From an archaeon (lineage in GTDB: Archaea > Thermoproteota > Nitrososphaeria > Nitrososphaerales > Gagatemarchaeaceae): DNA of 64,000 nt. Every line of letters begins with the position of its first letter. Within the stretch, counting starts at the first letter, position 1. A model generated the notes under the pieces. The model saw only the letters and a list, made by a program, of their open reading frames with translations. It searched no databases and was not told the DNA's origin. Both the position numbers and the translations under genes were made by a program. The stretch spans positions 1,178,001-1,242,000 of the forward strand of contig CP066694.1 of the NCBI GenBank assembly GCA_016432545.1. Direction: 5' to 3'. Positions 51,533 to 60,177 of the stretch are shown here, in pieces.

Positions 51533-52342
51533 ATGAAACTCGTAATCAAGGTCGGAGGGAGCCTGATGAAAGGGGACCTGCCGAAGGGCCTAATCGAAGA
51601 CGTGGCCTCCCTCGCGGCGAAGAACTCCGTCGTCCTCGTGCACGGAGGCGGGGACGTCGTCACCGAAGTGGCGACAAGGATGGGCAAGGAGCAGAAGTTC
51701 GTCGTCTCGCCCGGGGGGATGCGGAGCAGGTACACCGACAAGGAGACGGCGGAGATCTACCAGATGGTCATGACCGGAGTCCTCGGCAAGAAGCTCGTCC
51801 AGGCCCTCGCAAGGGCGGGCTCGCGGGCTGTCTCGATTTCAGGGACCGACGCCACCCTCCTCCAAGGCAAGAGGAAGTCGCGCGTAATCGCGGTCGACGA
51901 CAGGGGACGGAAGGTCGCGATGGACGGCGGATACACCGGCAAGGTCCAGGCCGTGGACCCGACCCTCGTCGACCTGCTCCTCGGCAGCGGATTGGTGCCC
52001 GTGGTCTCTCCTGTGGCTTCGAGCGAAGAGGCAGAGCCGCTCAACATCGACGGCGACAGGGCCGCCGCATCACTGGCGGCAGGCATCGGGGCGGACGCCG
52101 TAGTCTTCCTCACGAACGTCGACGGCCTGACCCTCGAGGGGGGCCTCGCGGAGAGGTTGACCCCGGAGGAGGCCGAGACGAGCCTACCCCAGGTCGGATT
52201 TGGGATGCAGAAGAAGGTCCTCGCGGCGATAGAAGCGGTCAGAGCCGGGGTGGGCGAGGCGATAATCTGCTCGGGCACGAAGCCGAATCCTGTCAGCGCC
52301 GCCCTTGCGCACGAGACGTGCACAGTGGTGACCTCGGGATGA
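51533..52342 (+). CDS. argB: [LysW]-glutamate/aminoadipate kinase
   Basis: A 269-residue amino acid kinase (ArgB/LysZ): IKVGGSLMKG (Gly-rich Lys), VLVHGGGDVVTEVA, and GSGLVPVVSPVASSEEAEPLNIDGDRAAASLAAGIGADAVVFLTNVDG. It phosphorylates the gamma/delta carboxylate of the carrier-bound amino acid. ATG start; the stop overlaps argD by four bases. Confidence 0.93.
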   Translation: MKLVIKVGGSLMKGDLPKGLIEDVASLAAKNSVVLVHGGGDVVTEVATRMGKEQKFVVSPGGMRSRYTDKETAEIYQMVMTGVLGKKLVQALARAGSRAVSISGTDATLLQGKRKSRVIAVDDRGRKVAMDGGYTGKVQAVDPTLVDLLLGSGLVPVVSPVASSEEAEPLNIDGDRAAASLAAGIGADAVVFLTNVDGLTLEGGLAERLTPEEAETSLPQVGFGMQKKVLAAIEAVRAGVGEAIICSGTKPNPVSAALAHETCTVVTSG

Positions 52343-53526
52343 GCGCGGAGATGCAGCTGGAGGATGCCTTCGCGACCCCGGCCTTCCAAAAGTTCCAGAT
52401 CTCCATCGCCCGGGGCAAGGGTTCCTCCGTCTGGGACGCCGAGGGAAAGGAGTACATCGACTTCATGACTGGGTACGGGGTCGCACTGGTGGGGCACTGC
52501 AACGACGCCGTCGTCAGCGCAGTCGCCGACCAGGCCTCGAAGCTGATCACGTGCCACGGCTCATTCTACAACGAGGTCAGGGGCGCTCTCCTCGAGAAGC
52601 TGGCCAAGGTCTCTCCAACGGGGCTCACGCGCGCTCTCCTGACCAACAGCGGGACCGAGACCGTCGAGGCGGCGATCAAGCTCGCACGCAAGCACACCGG
52701 GCGCCGGAAGGTCGTCTCCATGAAGGGCGGGTTCCACGGAAAGACCTACGGCTCCCTGTCCGCCACCTGGAGCCGCAAGTATCGCGATCCCTTCATGCCC
52801 CTGCTCGACGGCTTCGACTTCGCCGAGTACGGCGACCCCGCTTCCCTCTCCAGCCTAGTGGGCCCGGAGACCGCGGCCGTGATCGCAGAGCCGATCCAGG
52901 GCGAAAGCGGGATCGTAGTCCCGCCCCCGGACTACCTGCGACAGGTGAGGGAGGTCTGCGACAAGGCGGGCGCCCTCCTGATCCTCGATGAGATCCAGAC
53001 CGGCCTGGGCAGGACGGGCAAGATGTGGGCGTCCGAGCACTGGGGGGTCGTCCCGGACGTAATGACAGTCTCCAAGGGGCTCGGCGGGGGACTCCCGATC
53101 GGGGCCGCGATGTCGAGGGAAGACGTCGCCAAGAGCCTCAAGGGCGGAGAGCACACCAGCACCTTCGCCGGAAACCCTCTGTGCTGCGCCGCTGCCCTCG
53201 CTACGCTGAACTACATCGAGGGCAACCGCCTCCCCGAGAGGGCCGCACGCCTCGGAGAGACTATGGCAGGCGGGCTTAGGAAGGTCGCCGCAGCCCACAA
53301 GCTGGTCAGGGAGGTGAGGGGCAAGGGGCTCATGCTCGCCCTTCAGACCAGGGTCGACATCCACTCCCAGCTGGTCGCGGCTCAGGAGCGCGGGGCGATC
53401 TTCGCATACTCCGGAAGAGACGCCTTCAGGTTCCTCCCGCCGCTTATGATCGAAGAAGAAAAAATAGGCAAGGGCCTCGAGATTCTGGAGGGAGTCATAG
53501 GTGAAGAAGAAGCAAGAAGACTCTGA
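52339..53526 (+). CDS. argD: [LysW]-aminoadipate semialdehyde/glutamate semialdehyde transaminase
   Basis: A 395-residue class III PLP aminotransferase (ArgD/LysJ): VALVGHCNDAVV, TNSGTETVEAAIKLARKHTGRRKVVSMKGGFHGK, LLILDEIQTGLGRTGKMWASEH, SKGLGGGLPIGAAM (PLP lysine) and TFAGNPLCCAAALATL. It adds the amino group to the carrier-bound semialdehyde. Start ATG 52339 overlaps the argB stop. A single gene serves both products. Confidence 0.93.
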   Translation: MSAEMQLEDAFATPAFQKFQISIARGKGSSVWDAEGKEYIDFMTGYGVALVGHCNDAVVSAVADQASKLITCHGSFYNEVRGALLEKLAKVSPTGLTRALLTNSGTETVEAAIKLARKHTGRRKVVSMKGGFHGKTYGSLSATWSRKYRDPFMPLLDGFDFAEYGDPASLSSLVGPETAAVIAEPIQGESGIVVPPPDYLRQVREVCDKAGALLILDEIQTGLGRTGKMWASEHWGVVPDVMTVSKGLGGGLPIGAAMSREDVAKSLKGGEHTSTFAGNPLCCAAALATLNYIEGNRLPERAARLGETMAGGLRKVAAAHKLVREVRGKGLMLALQTRVDIHSQLVAAQERGAIFAYSGRDAFRFLPPLMIEEEKIGKGLEILEGVIGEEEARRL

Positions 53527-53935
53527 GAAGATCGACGACCTGCTGCTGGCCATCCTCAGGGAGGACTCGCGGCTTCCCAACACCACGATAGCCCAGAAGC
53601 TCAACCTCTCCGAGTCAGCGGTCCGCAGGAGGATCTCGAACCTGTCCTCCCGTGGCAGGATCAGAAAGTTCACCGTAGAGGTGGAGGACAGCGGGCTGAG
53701 CAGCGCGATCACCTGGGTCTCAGTGAGCCCCTCGGTCCCGACCAAGGAGGTGAGCGAAAAGATCCGTTCGGTCAAGGGGGTGGAGACTGTCTACGAGACC
53801 GCAGGGCAGTTCGACGTCGCCGTCATCCTGAGAGGTGCGAACATCGTCGCAGTCAATGCGAGTATCGAGGGGGTCCGCCGGATACCGGGCGTACTCAACA
53901 CGAACACCACCATGGTCCTGAGGACTATTCGCTGA
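53501..53935 (+). CDS. Lrp/AsnC-family regulator (LysM-like)
   Basis: A 144-residue Lrp: DLLLAILREDSRLPNTTIAQKLNLSESAVRRRISNL is the helix-turn-helix, followed by a RAM domain (ITWVSVSPSVPTKEVSEKIR... and ...FDVAVILRGANIVAVNASIEGVRRIPGV). In Sulfolobus, LysM of this type controls lysine genes and senses lysine; a similar job here is inferred. GTG start 26 bases inside argD. Confidence 0.88.
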   Translation: MKKKQEDSEKIDDLLLAILREDSRLPNTTIAQKLNLSESAVRRRISNLSSRGRIRKFTVEVEDSGLSSAITWVSVSPSVPTKEVSEKIRSVKGVETVYETAGQFDVAVILRGANIVAVNASIEGVRRIPGVLNTNTTMVLRTIR

Positions 53936-53948
53936 TTTCGGCCGAATA

Positions 53949-53956
53949 TCGATAAA
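53949..53956 (+). promoter_or_regulatory. TATA-like element ahead of lysW2
   Basis: TCGATAAA about 40 bases before ATG 53995. It argues that the earlier in-frame ATG (53956) lies within the promoter and is not a start, and that the second half of the cluster may have its own transcript. Confidence 0.45.
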
Positions 53957-53994
53957 TGAGCTCTGACATGATAGCCCCTCTTGGAGAACTCCGG

Positions 53995-54165
53995 ATGAAC
54001 TGTCTCGAATGCGACGCCCGACTCGAGTTGCCCACCGACGCGATCCAAGGGGAGATCGTCTCCTGCAAGGATTGCAGCACGTCGTTCGAGCTGGTCAAGG
54101 AACAGTCCGGAGGCCTCTTCTCCCTCCGCACCGCCGAACTGGAGGAAGAAGACTGGGGCGAGTAG
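53995..54165 (+). CDS. lysW: LysW-type amino-group carrier protein, copy 2
   Basis: A 56-residue carrier: NCLECDARL and CKDCST give the zinc cysteines and the chain ends LEEEDWGE, with the same EDWGE tail as copy 1. ATG 53995 is chosen over 53956 because it matches the length of copy 1 and follows TATA-like GATAAA and a GGAG motif. It differs from copy 1 over most non-motif residues, so the two are old paralogues or have different partners. Confidence 0.9.
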   Translation: MNCLECDARLELPTDAIQGEIVSCKDCSTSFELVKEQSGGLFSLRTAELEEEDWGE

Positions 54166-54169
54166 TAGG

Positions 54170-55018
54170 ACGCCCTCGTTTTCGCTACTCTACGACACGG
54201 TCCGCTGGGAAGAGAAGGCCATAGCCGCCGCTGCTGAAAAGCGCGGCATAGGGGCCAACCTGGTCGACGCCAAGGCGCTCTCAATCGAGCTTGGTTCGAA
54301 GGCCGAGGGTCTAGACGAACTGGTGCTCCAGCGCTGCGTCAGCCACTTTCGGGGCCTCCACTCCACGGCCGCCCTGGAGGCCGCCGGGCACAGGGTCGTC
54401 AACACCTTCTCGTGCGCCTCAACCTGCGGCAACAAGGTCTTCGTAACTCTCGAGCTGGCGCGGCACGGCATCCCCACGCCCAGGACCAAGCTCGCCCTCT
54501 CCGAGGACTCCGCGCTCCAGACCGCCAGCGCCATGGGATACCCAGTCGTCCTCAAGCCCGCAGTGGGAAGCTGGGGGAGGCTCGCCGCCCTCCTCAAGGA
54601 CCACGACTCGGCACGGGCGGTCATCGAGCACCGCGAAGAGATGTTCCCCCTCTACCAGGTCTACTACCTTCAAGAGCTCGTCAGGCGCCCTCCCCGGGAC
54701 ATCCGCTCTTTCGTGATCGGCGGGAGGACCGTGGCTGCGATCTACAGAATCTCAGACGGGTCAGACTGGCGGACCAACACGGCCCGGGGCGGCAGAGCCG
54801 AGGCCTGCCCAGTGGGGAAGGAGTTGGACGAGCTCTCGGTCAAGGCCGCCGAGGCCGTCGGAGGAGAAGTCGTCGGTGTCGACCTGATGGAGACCGACCA
54901 GGGCCTGGTGGTACACGAGGTGAACGGGACGACCGAGTTCAAGAACACAGTGCCCGCGACGGGGATCGATGTCCCGGGCCTGATAGTAGAGTACCTGGCC
55001 GGGGCCGCGAAGCGTTGA
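54170..55018 (+). CDS. lysX: LysW-amino acid ligase, copy 2 (probably LysX, aminoadipate)
   Basis: About 282 residues: LLYDTVRWEEKAIAAAAEK starts the protein-like part; VLKPAVGSWGRLAALL, WRTNTARGGRAEACPV, GGEVVGVDLMETDQGL and HEVNGTTEFKNTVPATGIDVPG follow. The end of this list resembles the Thermus LysX pattern as I know it, supporting alpha-aminoadipate. No ATG, GTG or TTG exists in frame between the lysW2 stop and base 54323, which would remove the N-terminal 50 residues. The true start must be near base 54170 and use a rare codon, or there is a sequence error. Confidence 0.85.
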   Translation, partial: TPSFSLLYDTVRWEEKAIAAAAEKRGIGANLVDAKALSIELGSKAEGLDELVLQRCVSHFRGLHSTAALEAAGHRVVNTFSCASTCGNKVFVTLELARHGIPTPRTKLALSEDSALQTASAMGYPVVLKPAVGSWGRLAALLKDHDSARAVIEHREEMFPLYQVYYLQELVRRPPRDIRSFVIGGRTVAAIYRISDGSDWRTNTARGGRAEACPVGKELDELSVKAAEAVGGEVVGVDLMETDQGLVVHEVNGTTEFKNTVPATGIDVPGLIVEYLAGAAKR

Positions 55019-56121
55019 CCCTCTCCAAGGCCGCTGCCGTGCGCCTGCTGCTCGACTCCCTCAAGATCTACTCCCCTTCCTCTCAGGAAGCGGAGCTCGG
55101 TGTCCTGCTACGCCAACAGATGGAGGACCTAGGATACTCCCGCGTGAGGAACGACACGGCTGGAAACGTCATCGGAGAGATAGGACGAGGAAGGACGAAG
55201 GTTCTGCTCTGCGGCCACATGGACACAGTCCCAGGCCCACTTCCCGTGCGTAGGTCGGGCGGATTCATCCGGGGCCGCGGAGCCGCGGACGCAAAGTCTC
55301 CGCTGTGCGCGCTCCTCCTCGCAGGGGCGATGAGCGCAGACTCTGGACTGCGAATCACGTTCGCGGGCGCGACCCGCGAGGAGAGCGACAGCCTCGGCGT
55401 AGAGACGCTCATGCAGAACGGGGGCAAGTTCGACTACGCGGTCTTCGGGGAGCCCGGGGGTGCTTCGAAGATCACTGTCGGATACAGGGGGAGGGCCGCC
55501 CTGAGCCTTACGGTCAGGACGGGCGGGGGCCACGCGGGGGCTCCGTGGGCCCATCCCAGCGCCTTTGGCGAGTTCACCTCAATCCTCGGGGAGCTCAAGG
55601 AGTACGAAGCGAAGAAAGCTGTCCCGAACGACCACTTCCGCTCGCTCTCCATCACACCAACCCTGGTCTCCGCAGGCAGGTCGCACAACGTGCTCCCCGA
55701 CTCTTGCGAGGCGACCTTGGACATGAGGGTCCCGCCCACCATGAGGGCCTCTGAGGCAGTCCGCGACGTCAGGGCCATCGTAGAGAGACATCGAGAGGGT
55801 TCGACGCAGAGCCTGACCGCCGGAGAGGTCACCGAGCCGTACGAGGCTGGGGCCAGCTCAACGATCGTCAGATCCTTCCAGAGGGCGATAATCTCGACCC
55901 TCAAGGCGAAGCCGACACTTGTCCGCAAGACCGGGACCGGCGACATGAACACCTTCGCCCCGCGCTCGGGCGCCGAGTGCCTCACATACGGTCCGGGGGA
56001 GTCCAAGACCAGCCACACGGACGCCGAGGCTGTCGAGGTGCGTGACTACCTTAACAGCATAGAAGTGCTGGCGGAGGCGTTCAACCAGTTGGGGAGCCTC
56101 GGTTCGAGGGGGCCACGATGA
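55015..56121 (+). CDS. lysK: [LysW]-lysine/ornithine hydrolase
   Basis: A 368-residue M20-family metallopeptidase (ArgE/LysK): VLLCGHMDTVPGPLPVR with its His and Asp, RGAADAKSPLCALLLAGA, ATREESDSLGVETLM (catalytic Glu) and GPGESKTSHTDAEAVEV. It releases lysine or ornithine from the carrier. TTG start overlaps the ligase stop (TTGA). The C-terminal end overlaps argF by four bases. Confidence 0.92.
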   Translation: MTLSKAAAVRLLLDSLKIYSPSSQEAELGVLLRQQMEDLGYSRVRNDTAGNVIGEIGRGRTKVLLCGHMDTVPGPLPVRRSGGFIRGRGAADAKSPLCALLLAGAMSADSGLRITFAGATREESDSLGVETLMQNGGKFDYAVFGEPGGASKITVGYRGRAALSLTVRTGGGHAGAPWAHPSAFGEFTSILGELKEYEAKKAVPNDHFRSLSITPTLVSAGRSHNVLPDSCEATLDMRVPPTMRASEAVRDVRAIVERHREGSTQSLTAGEVTEPYEAGASSTIVRSFQRAIISTLKAKPTLVRKTGTGDMNTFAPRSGAECLTYGPGESKTSHTDAEAVEVRDYLNSIEVLAEAFNQLGSLGSRGPR

Positions 56122-57074
56122 AGGGTAAGGACTTCCTGACCCTCGCCGAACTGACGCCCACCGACCTCAATTCCATGCTCGAGCTCTCGTCGACCCTCAA
56201 GCGGGGGCGCCTGCGCCGGCTCGGGTCGTCTGCCCTCGCAGGGAAGAGCGTCGCCCTCGTCTTCGAGAAACCGAGCACCCGGACAAGGGTGAGCTTCCAA
56301 GTGGCCTGCTCTGAATTGGGAGCCCATCCCATGGCCCTCACCTCCTCGGAGCTCCAGCTCGGGCGGGGCGAGACGGTCGAGGACACGGCCAGCGTCCTCT
56401 CCCGGTACGTGCACTGCATCATGGCCAGAGTAAACGAGCACAGGCAGCTCGTCCGCCTTGCTCGCGCCGCGTCTGTTCCAGTGATCAACGGGTTGAGCGA
56501 CATTCACCACCCGGTCCAGGTCCTTGCCGACCTCCTGACCCTCAAGGAGCACAAGGGGAGGCTCAAGGGCCTCAAGGTCGCCTGGGTCGGCGACGGGGAC
56601 AACGTCTGCAACTCCTGGGCGATCGGGGCTGTCCTAAGTGGAATCAGGTTCGTGGCGGCGACCCCGCCCGGCTACGCACCTTCGTCCGATGCAGTCGCCA
56701 TGGCTTCCAAGATCTCCTCCTCGACCGGCGGAGAAGTCGAAGTGGTCCGCGACCCCCGGGATGCGGTCGAGGGGGCCGACTGCGTGATGACAGACACCTT
56801 CGTCTCCATGGGACTCGAGGGAGAGTCAAGAAAGCGAAAGGAGGCCTTCCTCCCGAAGTTCCAGGTGACCGAGGCTCTGATGCGAAGAGCCAAGCCGGAC
56901 GCCGTCTTCCAGCACTGCCTCCCTGCCCACAGGGGCGAGGAGGTCACGGCCGGGGTCATCGACGGGCCCCAGTCGGTGGTCTTCGACGAGGCGGAGAACC
57001 GCCTCCACACTACCAAGGCCTTGTTGTGTACGCTTCTTCTTGGGAAGAAGGAGCTTTCGGCGCTCAGACCCTGA
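56118..57074 (+). CDS. argF: Ornithine carbamoyltransferase
   Basis: A 318-residue OTC, forming citrulline from ornithine and carbamoyl phosphate: FEKPSTRTRVSFQVACSELGAHP holds the carbamoyl phosphate site, then INGLSDIHHPVQVLADLLT and FQHCLPAHRGEEV. It ends the cluster and links LysK's ornithine to argG/argH. It overlaps lysK by four bases and DtdA's end by 11. Confidence 0.95.
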   Translation: MKGKDFLTLAELTPTDLNSMLELSSTLKRGRLRRLGSSALAGKSVALVFEKPSTRTRVSFQVACSELGAHPMALTSSELQLGRGETVEDTASVLSRYVHCIMARVNEHRQLVRLARAASVPVINGLSDIHHPVQVLADLLTLKEHKGRLKGLKVAWVGDGDNVCNSWAIGAVLSGIRFVAATPPGYAPSSDAVAMASKISSSTGGEVEVVRDPRDAVEGADCVMTDTFVSMGLEGESRKRKEAFLPKFQVTEALMRRAKPDAVFQHCLPAHRGEEVTAGVIDGPQSVVFDEAENRLHTTKALLCTLLLGKKELSALRP

Positions 57075-57888
57075 CCGTCTCGAGCCCAAAGGTCGAGGCG
57101 AGGCCCACAATCTTCTCCTTGTGAGTCCCCAGCCCCTTCCAATCGAGGACCGCGTACCGGACGGGGCCGCTCGTCCTCTGAACCATCCTCCCCATCATCT
57201 CCTCGTCGATGAGCCCTAGGGAGTGCTTTGGAGCTATGAACGAAAACGCCATCTCCTCTTCAATCGTCATCTTCGTGAACTTCTCCGGATAGTGAGTCCC
57301 CCCGAAGCCCAGCGCGATCTTGCTCCAGATCGTCTTCTCTGTTAGGCTCTCTACAAGGGCTTCCCCCACTACCGCCGCCGCCTTCGTGTCGCCCCAGTAC
57401 TTCTCCGACGACCCGAGCTCGACGAACAGGACGGGCTTCTGCAGCGAGGTCGGCCCGTGGTGGGTCGCCTCCATCGTCAACTCGTACTCCGCTACCTTGG
57501 GCTTCCTCTTCGCAAGGGCCACCAGGTAGTTCTTGAGGAGGGACGGGTCAGACCTTCCCAGCTCGCGGTCCGTCCCGCCGAACTTGGCCTCCCCGTAGTT
57601 GCCAACCGAGTGCGCGGTAAGCGACGCGATGCCGGACTCGGCGCTGTGCCTTGAGAGGAAGATGTAAGCCTGGGGGTTGAAGAAGTTGTCCAGCTCAGGG
57701 GGGTTGACTATTATCCCGTCGAAGAAGGCAAGCAACAGGGACTCCCTCATGTAGACATCCTTACCGAACAGGTTGACCCCGGTCGACTCGAACCCCTGAC
57801 CTTCTATCAGGGCCTCGCCGAGGGTCCTCGAAGCCAGGTCGGTCGCGGAGGCCACGATTACTGTGGCCGGCTCTCCCTGGGGCATCAT
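57064..57888 (-). CDS. dtdA: D-aminoacyl-tRNA deacylase (DtdA)
   Basis: A 274-residue DTD2/GEK1-type deacylase, freeing tRNA from D-amino acids. ATDLASRTLGEALIE at the start, then SRHSAESGIASLTAHSVGNYGEAKFGG, MEATHHGPTSLQKPVLFVELGSSEKYW and GFGGTHYPEKFT are family motifs. Convergent with argF. Confidence 0.94.
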   Translation of the reverse strand: MMPQGEPATVIVASATDLASRTLGEALIEGQGFESTGVNLFGKDVYMRESLLLAFFDGIIVNPPELDNFFNPQAYIFLSRHSAESGIASLTAHSVGNYGEAKFGGTDRELGRSDPSLLKNYLVALAKRKPKVAEYELTMEATHHGPTSLQKPVLFVELGSSEKYWGDTKAAAVVGEALVESLTEKTIWSKIALGFGGTHYPEKFTKMTIEEEMAFSFIAPKHSLGLIDEEMMGRMVQRTSGPVRYAVLDWKGLGTHKEKIVGLASTFGLETVRV

Positions 57889-57983
57889 AGGACCCGGCCC
57901 GACCCCGGAGTGATATTAACGATGAAACGCCTCACGACGCTTTAAGGCATATAAACGGCAGCGGAAACTCGAGAATTCCAAAG

Positions 57984-58151
57984 ATGGGCGTCAGGGAGTT
58001 TCTCAGGTCGGCGGCTGCGATCTTCAGGCTCGCTCACAAGAGCGACAAGGACGAGTTCATGCTCTACCTCAAGCTGGTCGGATTGGGAGTGGCGGTCGTG
58101 GGCGCCATCGGCTTCCTCATCAAACTCATCGGAAGCATCTTCTTCGGTTGA
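57984..58151 (+). CDS. secE: Preprotein translocase SecE (Sec61 gamma)
   Basis: A 55-residue single-span protein: REFLRSAAAIFRLAHKSDKDEFMLYLKLVGLGVAVVGAIGFLIKLIGSIFF has an amphipathic helix, then the membrane helix that clamps SecY. It lies just before the spt5 gene, as in most archaea. A TATA-like element (ATATAAACG, about 57949) is about 33 bases upstream. Confidence 0.92.
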   Translation: MGVREFLRSAAAIFRLAHKSDKDEFMLYLKLVGLGVAVVGAIGFLIKLIGSIFFG

Positions 58152-58201
58152 GAAATCCGCCTTAAGGTTATAAGAACGCCAGAAACCGGCCTGCTTCCGA
58201 C

Positions 58202-58690
58202 GTGTCTGCTTTGAGCGAACAAGAGACGAAAGGCTCGATATTCCCGGTCAAGACCACCGGAGGTCAGGAAAGGACGGTGGCCACCTTCGTTGCCAACAGG
58301 GCCATCCAGAAGAAGAAGCCGATCTTCTCGGTGCTCGCCCTCGACACCTGGAAGGGCTACGTGCTCTTCGAGGCCCCCAACTCCCAGGTCGTAGACGAAA
58401 GCATCCAGGGCTTCAAGCACGTCAGGAGCAAGATCCCCGGAATGATGCAGTACCAGGACATCGAGAAGTTCCTCGTAACAAAGTCCATGGTCGCAGAGCT
58501 CAACGAGGGCGACACCGTCGAGATCGTAGCCGGCCCCTTCAAGACAATGAGGGCCAAGATCTCGCGCGTCGAAAAGGAGAAGCAGGAGATCACGGTCGTG
58601 CTTATCGACACAGCCTTCGCGATGCCGATTACGATCGACGCCACGTACGTCAAGATCGTAGAGCGGGCCAAGCCCGAGCAGCCGAAGTGA
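58202..58690 (+). CDS. spt5: Transcription elongation factor Spt5 (NusG)
   Basis: A 162-residue Spt5: the NGN domain (VKTTGGQERTVATFVANRAI, then YVLFEAPNSQVVDESIQGFKHVRSKIPG) and a KOW domain (LNEGDTVEIVAGPFKTMRAKISRVEKEKQEITVVLIDTAF). It binds the RNA polymerase clamp and supports elongation. GTG start. Six bases before the L11 gene. Confidence 0.95.
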   Translation: MSALSEQETKGSIFPVKTTGGQERTVATFVANRAIQKKKPIFSVLALDTWKGYVLFEAPNSQVVDESIQGFKHVRSKIPGMMQYQDIEKFLVTKSMVAELNEGDTVEIVAGPFKTMRAKISRVEKEKQEITVVLIDTAFAMPITIDATYVKIVERAKPEQPK

Positions 58691-58695
58691 GATAG

Positions 58696-59178
58696 ATGGG
58701 AGAGAAGAAGATAATCAACGTCCTCGTGACCGGAGGCGAAGCGAACGCAGGCCCGCCTCTGGGCCCCGCCTTGGGACCGTTGGGAGTCAACGTCCTTGGC
58801 ATTGTCAACGAGATCAACAAGCAGACTGGAGACTTCAAGGGAATGCGCGTCCCGGTCAAGGTCGAGGTTGACCAGGAGACGAAGGGGTTCACGGTCAGCG
58901 TGGGCACTCCGACAACGTCGGCCCTCATCGCCAAGGAGTCGGGGGCACCGAAGGGGTCGGGCAAGCCCAACACCGACTTCGTTGGTGACCTGACGATCGA
59001 CAAGGTGGTCAGCATCGCCAAGAACAAGATGGCCGGATCCTACGCGTACACCATCCGGTCAGCGGCCAAGGAGGTAGTGGGGAGCTGCGTGAGCATGGGG
59101 GTCAAGGTCGAGGGCAAGGACGCCAGGGAGTTCATGGCCGAGATTGACGCCGGCAAGTGGGACTCCAAGCTTCAGTAG
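58696..59178 (+). CDS. rpl11: Large-subunit ribosomal protein L11
   Basis: A 160-residue L11: VTGGEANAGPPLGPALGPLGVNVLGIVNEINKQTGDFKGMRVPV, with the GPPLGPALG core of the family, then TTSALIAKESGAPKGSGKP. It binds the GTPase-associated region of 23S rRNA. Its mRNA leads to the L1 gene after a short unrelated gene. Confidence 0.96.
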   Translation: MGEKKIINVLVTGGEANAGPPLGPALGPLGVNVLGIVNEINKQTGDFKGMRVPVKVEVDQETKGFTVSVGTPTTSALIAKESGAPKGSGKPNTDFVGDLTIDKVVSIAKNKMAGSYAYTIRSAAKEVVGSCVSMGVKVEGKDAREFMAEIDAGKWDSKLQ

Positions 59179-59239
59179 TCTCTCGGCCCGACGGCCGTCG
59201 ATGGAACGCATAAGTGCCCTGAGCTTGCACTGAATTCCT

Positions 59240-59413
59240 ATGATGATGGAGAACCTGACGAACCCACACGTCCACCCCGGAATCCACTTGGTGCCTGGTC
59301 CCACCTACGATTCAGGCTGGCCCACCCTGATAATGATAATAGCCATCGTAACAATCGCATTTCTTGGGGTCATGGGTCTGAACGCTTTCCTCGAAAGTAG
59401 AAGGTCGAAGTAA
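59240..59413 (+). CDS. Small single-span membrane protein between L11 and L1
   Basis: A 57-residue protein, too short for many gene callers. MMMENLTNPHVHPG is followed by a membrane helix (LIMIIAIVTIAFLGVMGLNAF) and a basic tail (ESRRSK). A CATAAGTG element about 30 bases before ATG suggests its own promoter. Function unknown; inserted in an otherwise standard ribosomal operon. Confidence 0.6.
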   Translation: MMMENLTNPHVHPGIHLVPGPTYDSGWPTLIMIIAIVTIAFLGVMGLNAFLESRRSK

Positions 59414-59525
59414 TCGGCCGCCAGCAGGGTACCTTGAAACTGCCCTGACCGAACAGAAACACTCATCGTGACACAACGCTTTTATTCGCTTCACCGAGGC
59501 TCAGGTAGGAATTCGTGAGTAGCGC

Positions 59526-60176
59526 TTGCTATCGAACCAACAGCTCGCAGAACTTGTCAAGAAGGGAAAGGACCAGGGCACAGAGCGCAAGTTCACCCAG
59601 TCCGTAGAAGTAATCTTCACACTCAAAGACCTCGACCCGAAGAAGACCGACCTCAACGTAAACGAGATCGTCTACCTCCCTCACCCCACCAAGAAGCAGG
59701 CCAAGATCTGCTTCATCGGCTCAGGGGACCTCGCGGTCAGGGCCCGCAACGCGAAGGCAGACCTCGTCATCGACCCGTCCCAGCTTGAGAACTACGGAGG
59801 CACTAAACGCGACTCTAAGAAGCTCGCGCGGGCATACGACTTCTTCCTTGCCGACACGGCCCTCATGCCGAGAATCGGAAAGATCCTGGGCCAGGCGCTC
59901 GGCCCCAAGGGGAAGATCCCTTCCCCGGTCCCGCCCAACGCTTCAGTCGAGGGAATGATCACAAGGATGAGGACCGCGGTCCGGGTCAGGAGCAGGGGCT
60001 CCCTCGGCGTCATGGCAAAGGCCGGGGACAGCACCCTCACCGAGCCGCAGCTCGCGGAGAACATCCTCGCCGTGGTCACGGCCGTCACCAAGAAGCTCCC
60101 CAACGGCGACCGAAACATCAAGACGATCATGGTCAAGACCAGCATGGGCAAGCCGGCCAAACAGGCGGTAGACTAG
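59526..60176 (+). CDS. rpl1: Large-subunit ribosomal protein L1
   Basis: A 216-residue L1: KKGKDQGTERKFTQSVEVIFTLKDLDPKKTDLNVNEIVYLPHP, ICFIGSGDL, LVIDPSQLENYGGTKRDSKKLARAYDFFLADTALMPRIGKILGQALGPKGKIPSPVPPNAS are family motifs. It binds the mobile 23S rRNA stalk and often its own mRNA. TTG start with CTTTTATTC about 45 bases upstream. Confidence 0.95.
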   Translation: MLSNQQLAELVKKGKDQGTERKFTQSVEVIFTLKDLDPKKTDLNVNEIVYLPHPTKKQAKICFIGSGDLAVRARNAKADLVIDPSQLENYGGTKRDSKKLARAYDFFLADTALMPRIGKILGQALGPKGKIPSPVPPNASVEGMITRMRTAVRVRSRGSLGVMAKAGDSTLTEPQLAENILAVVTAVTKKLPNGDRNIKTIMVKTSMGKPAKQAVD

Positions 60177-60177
60177 G

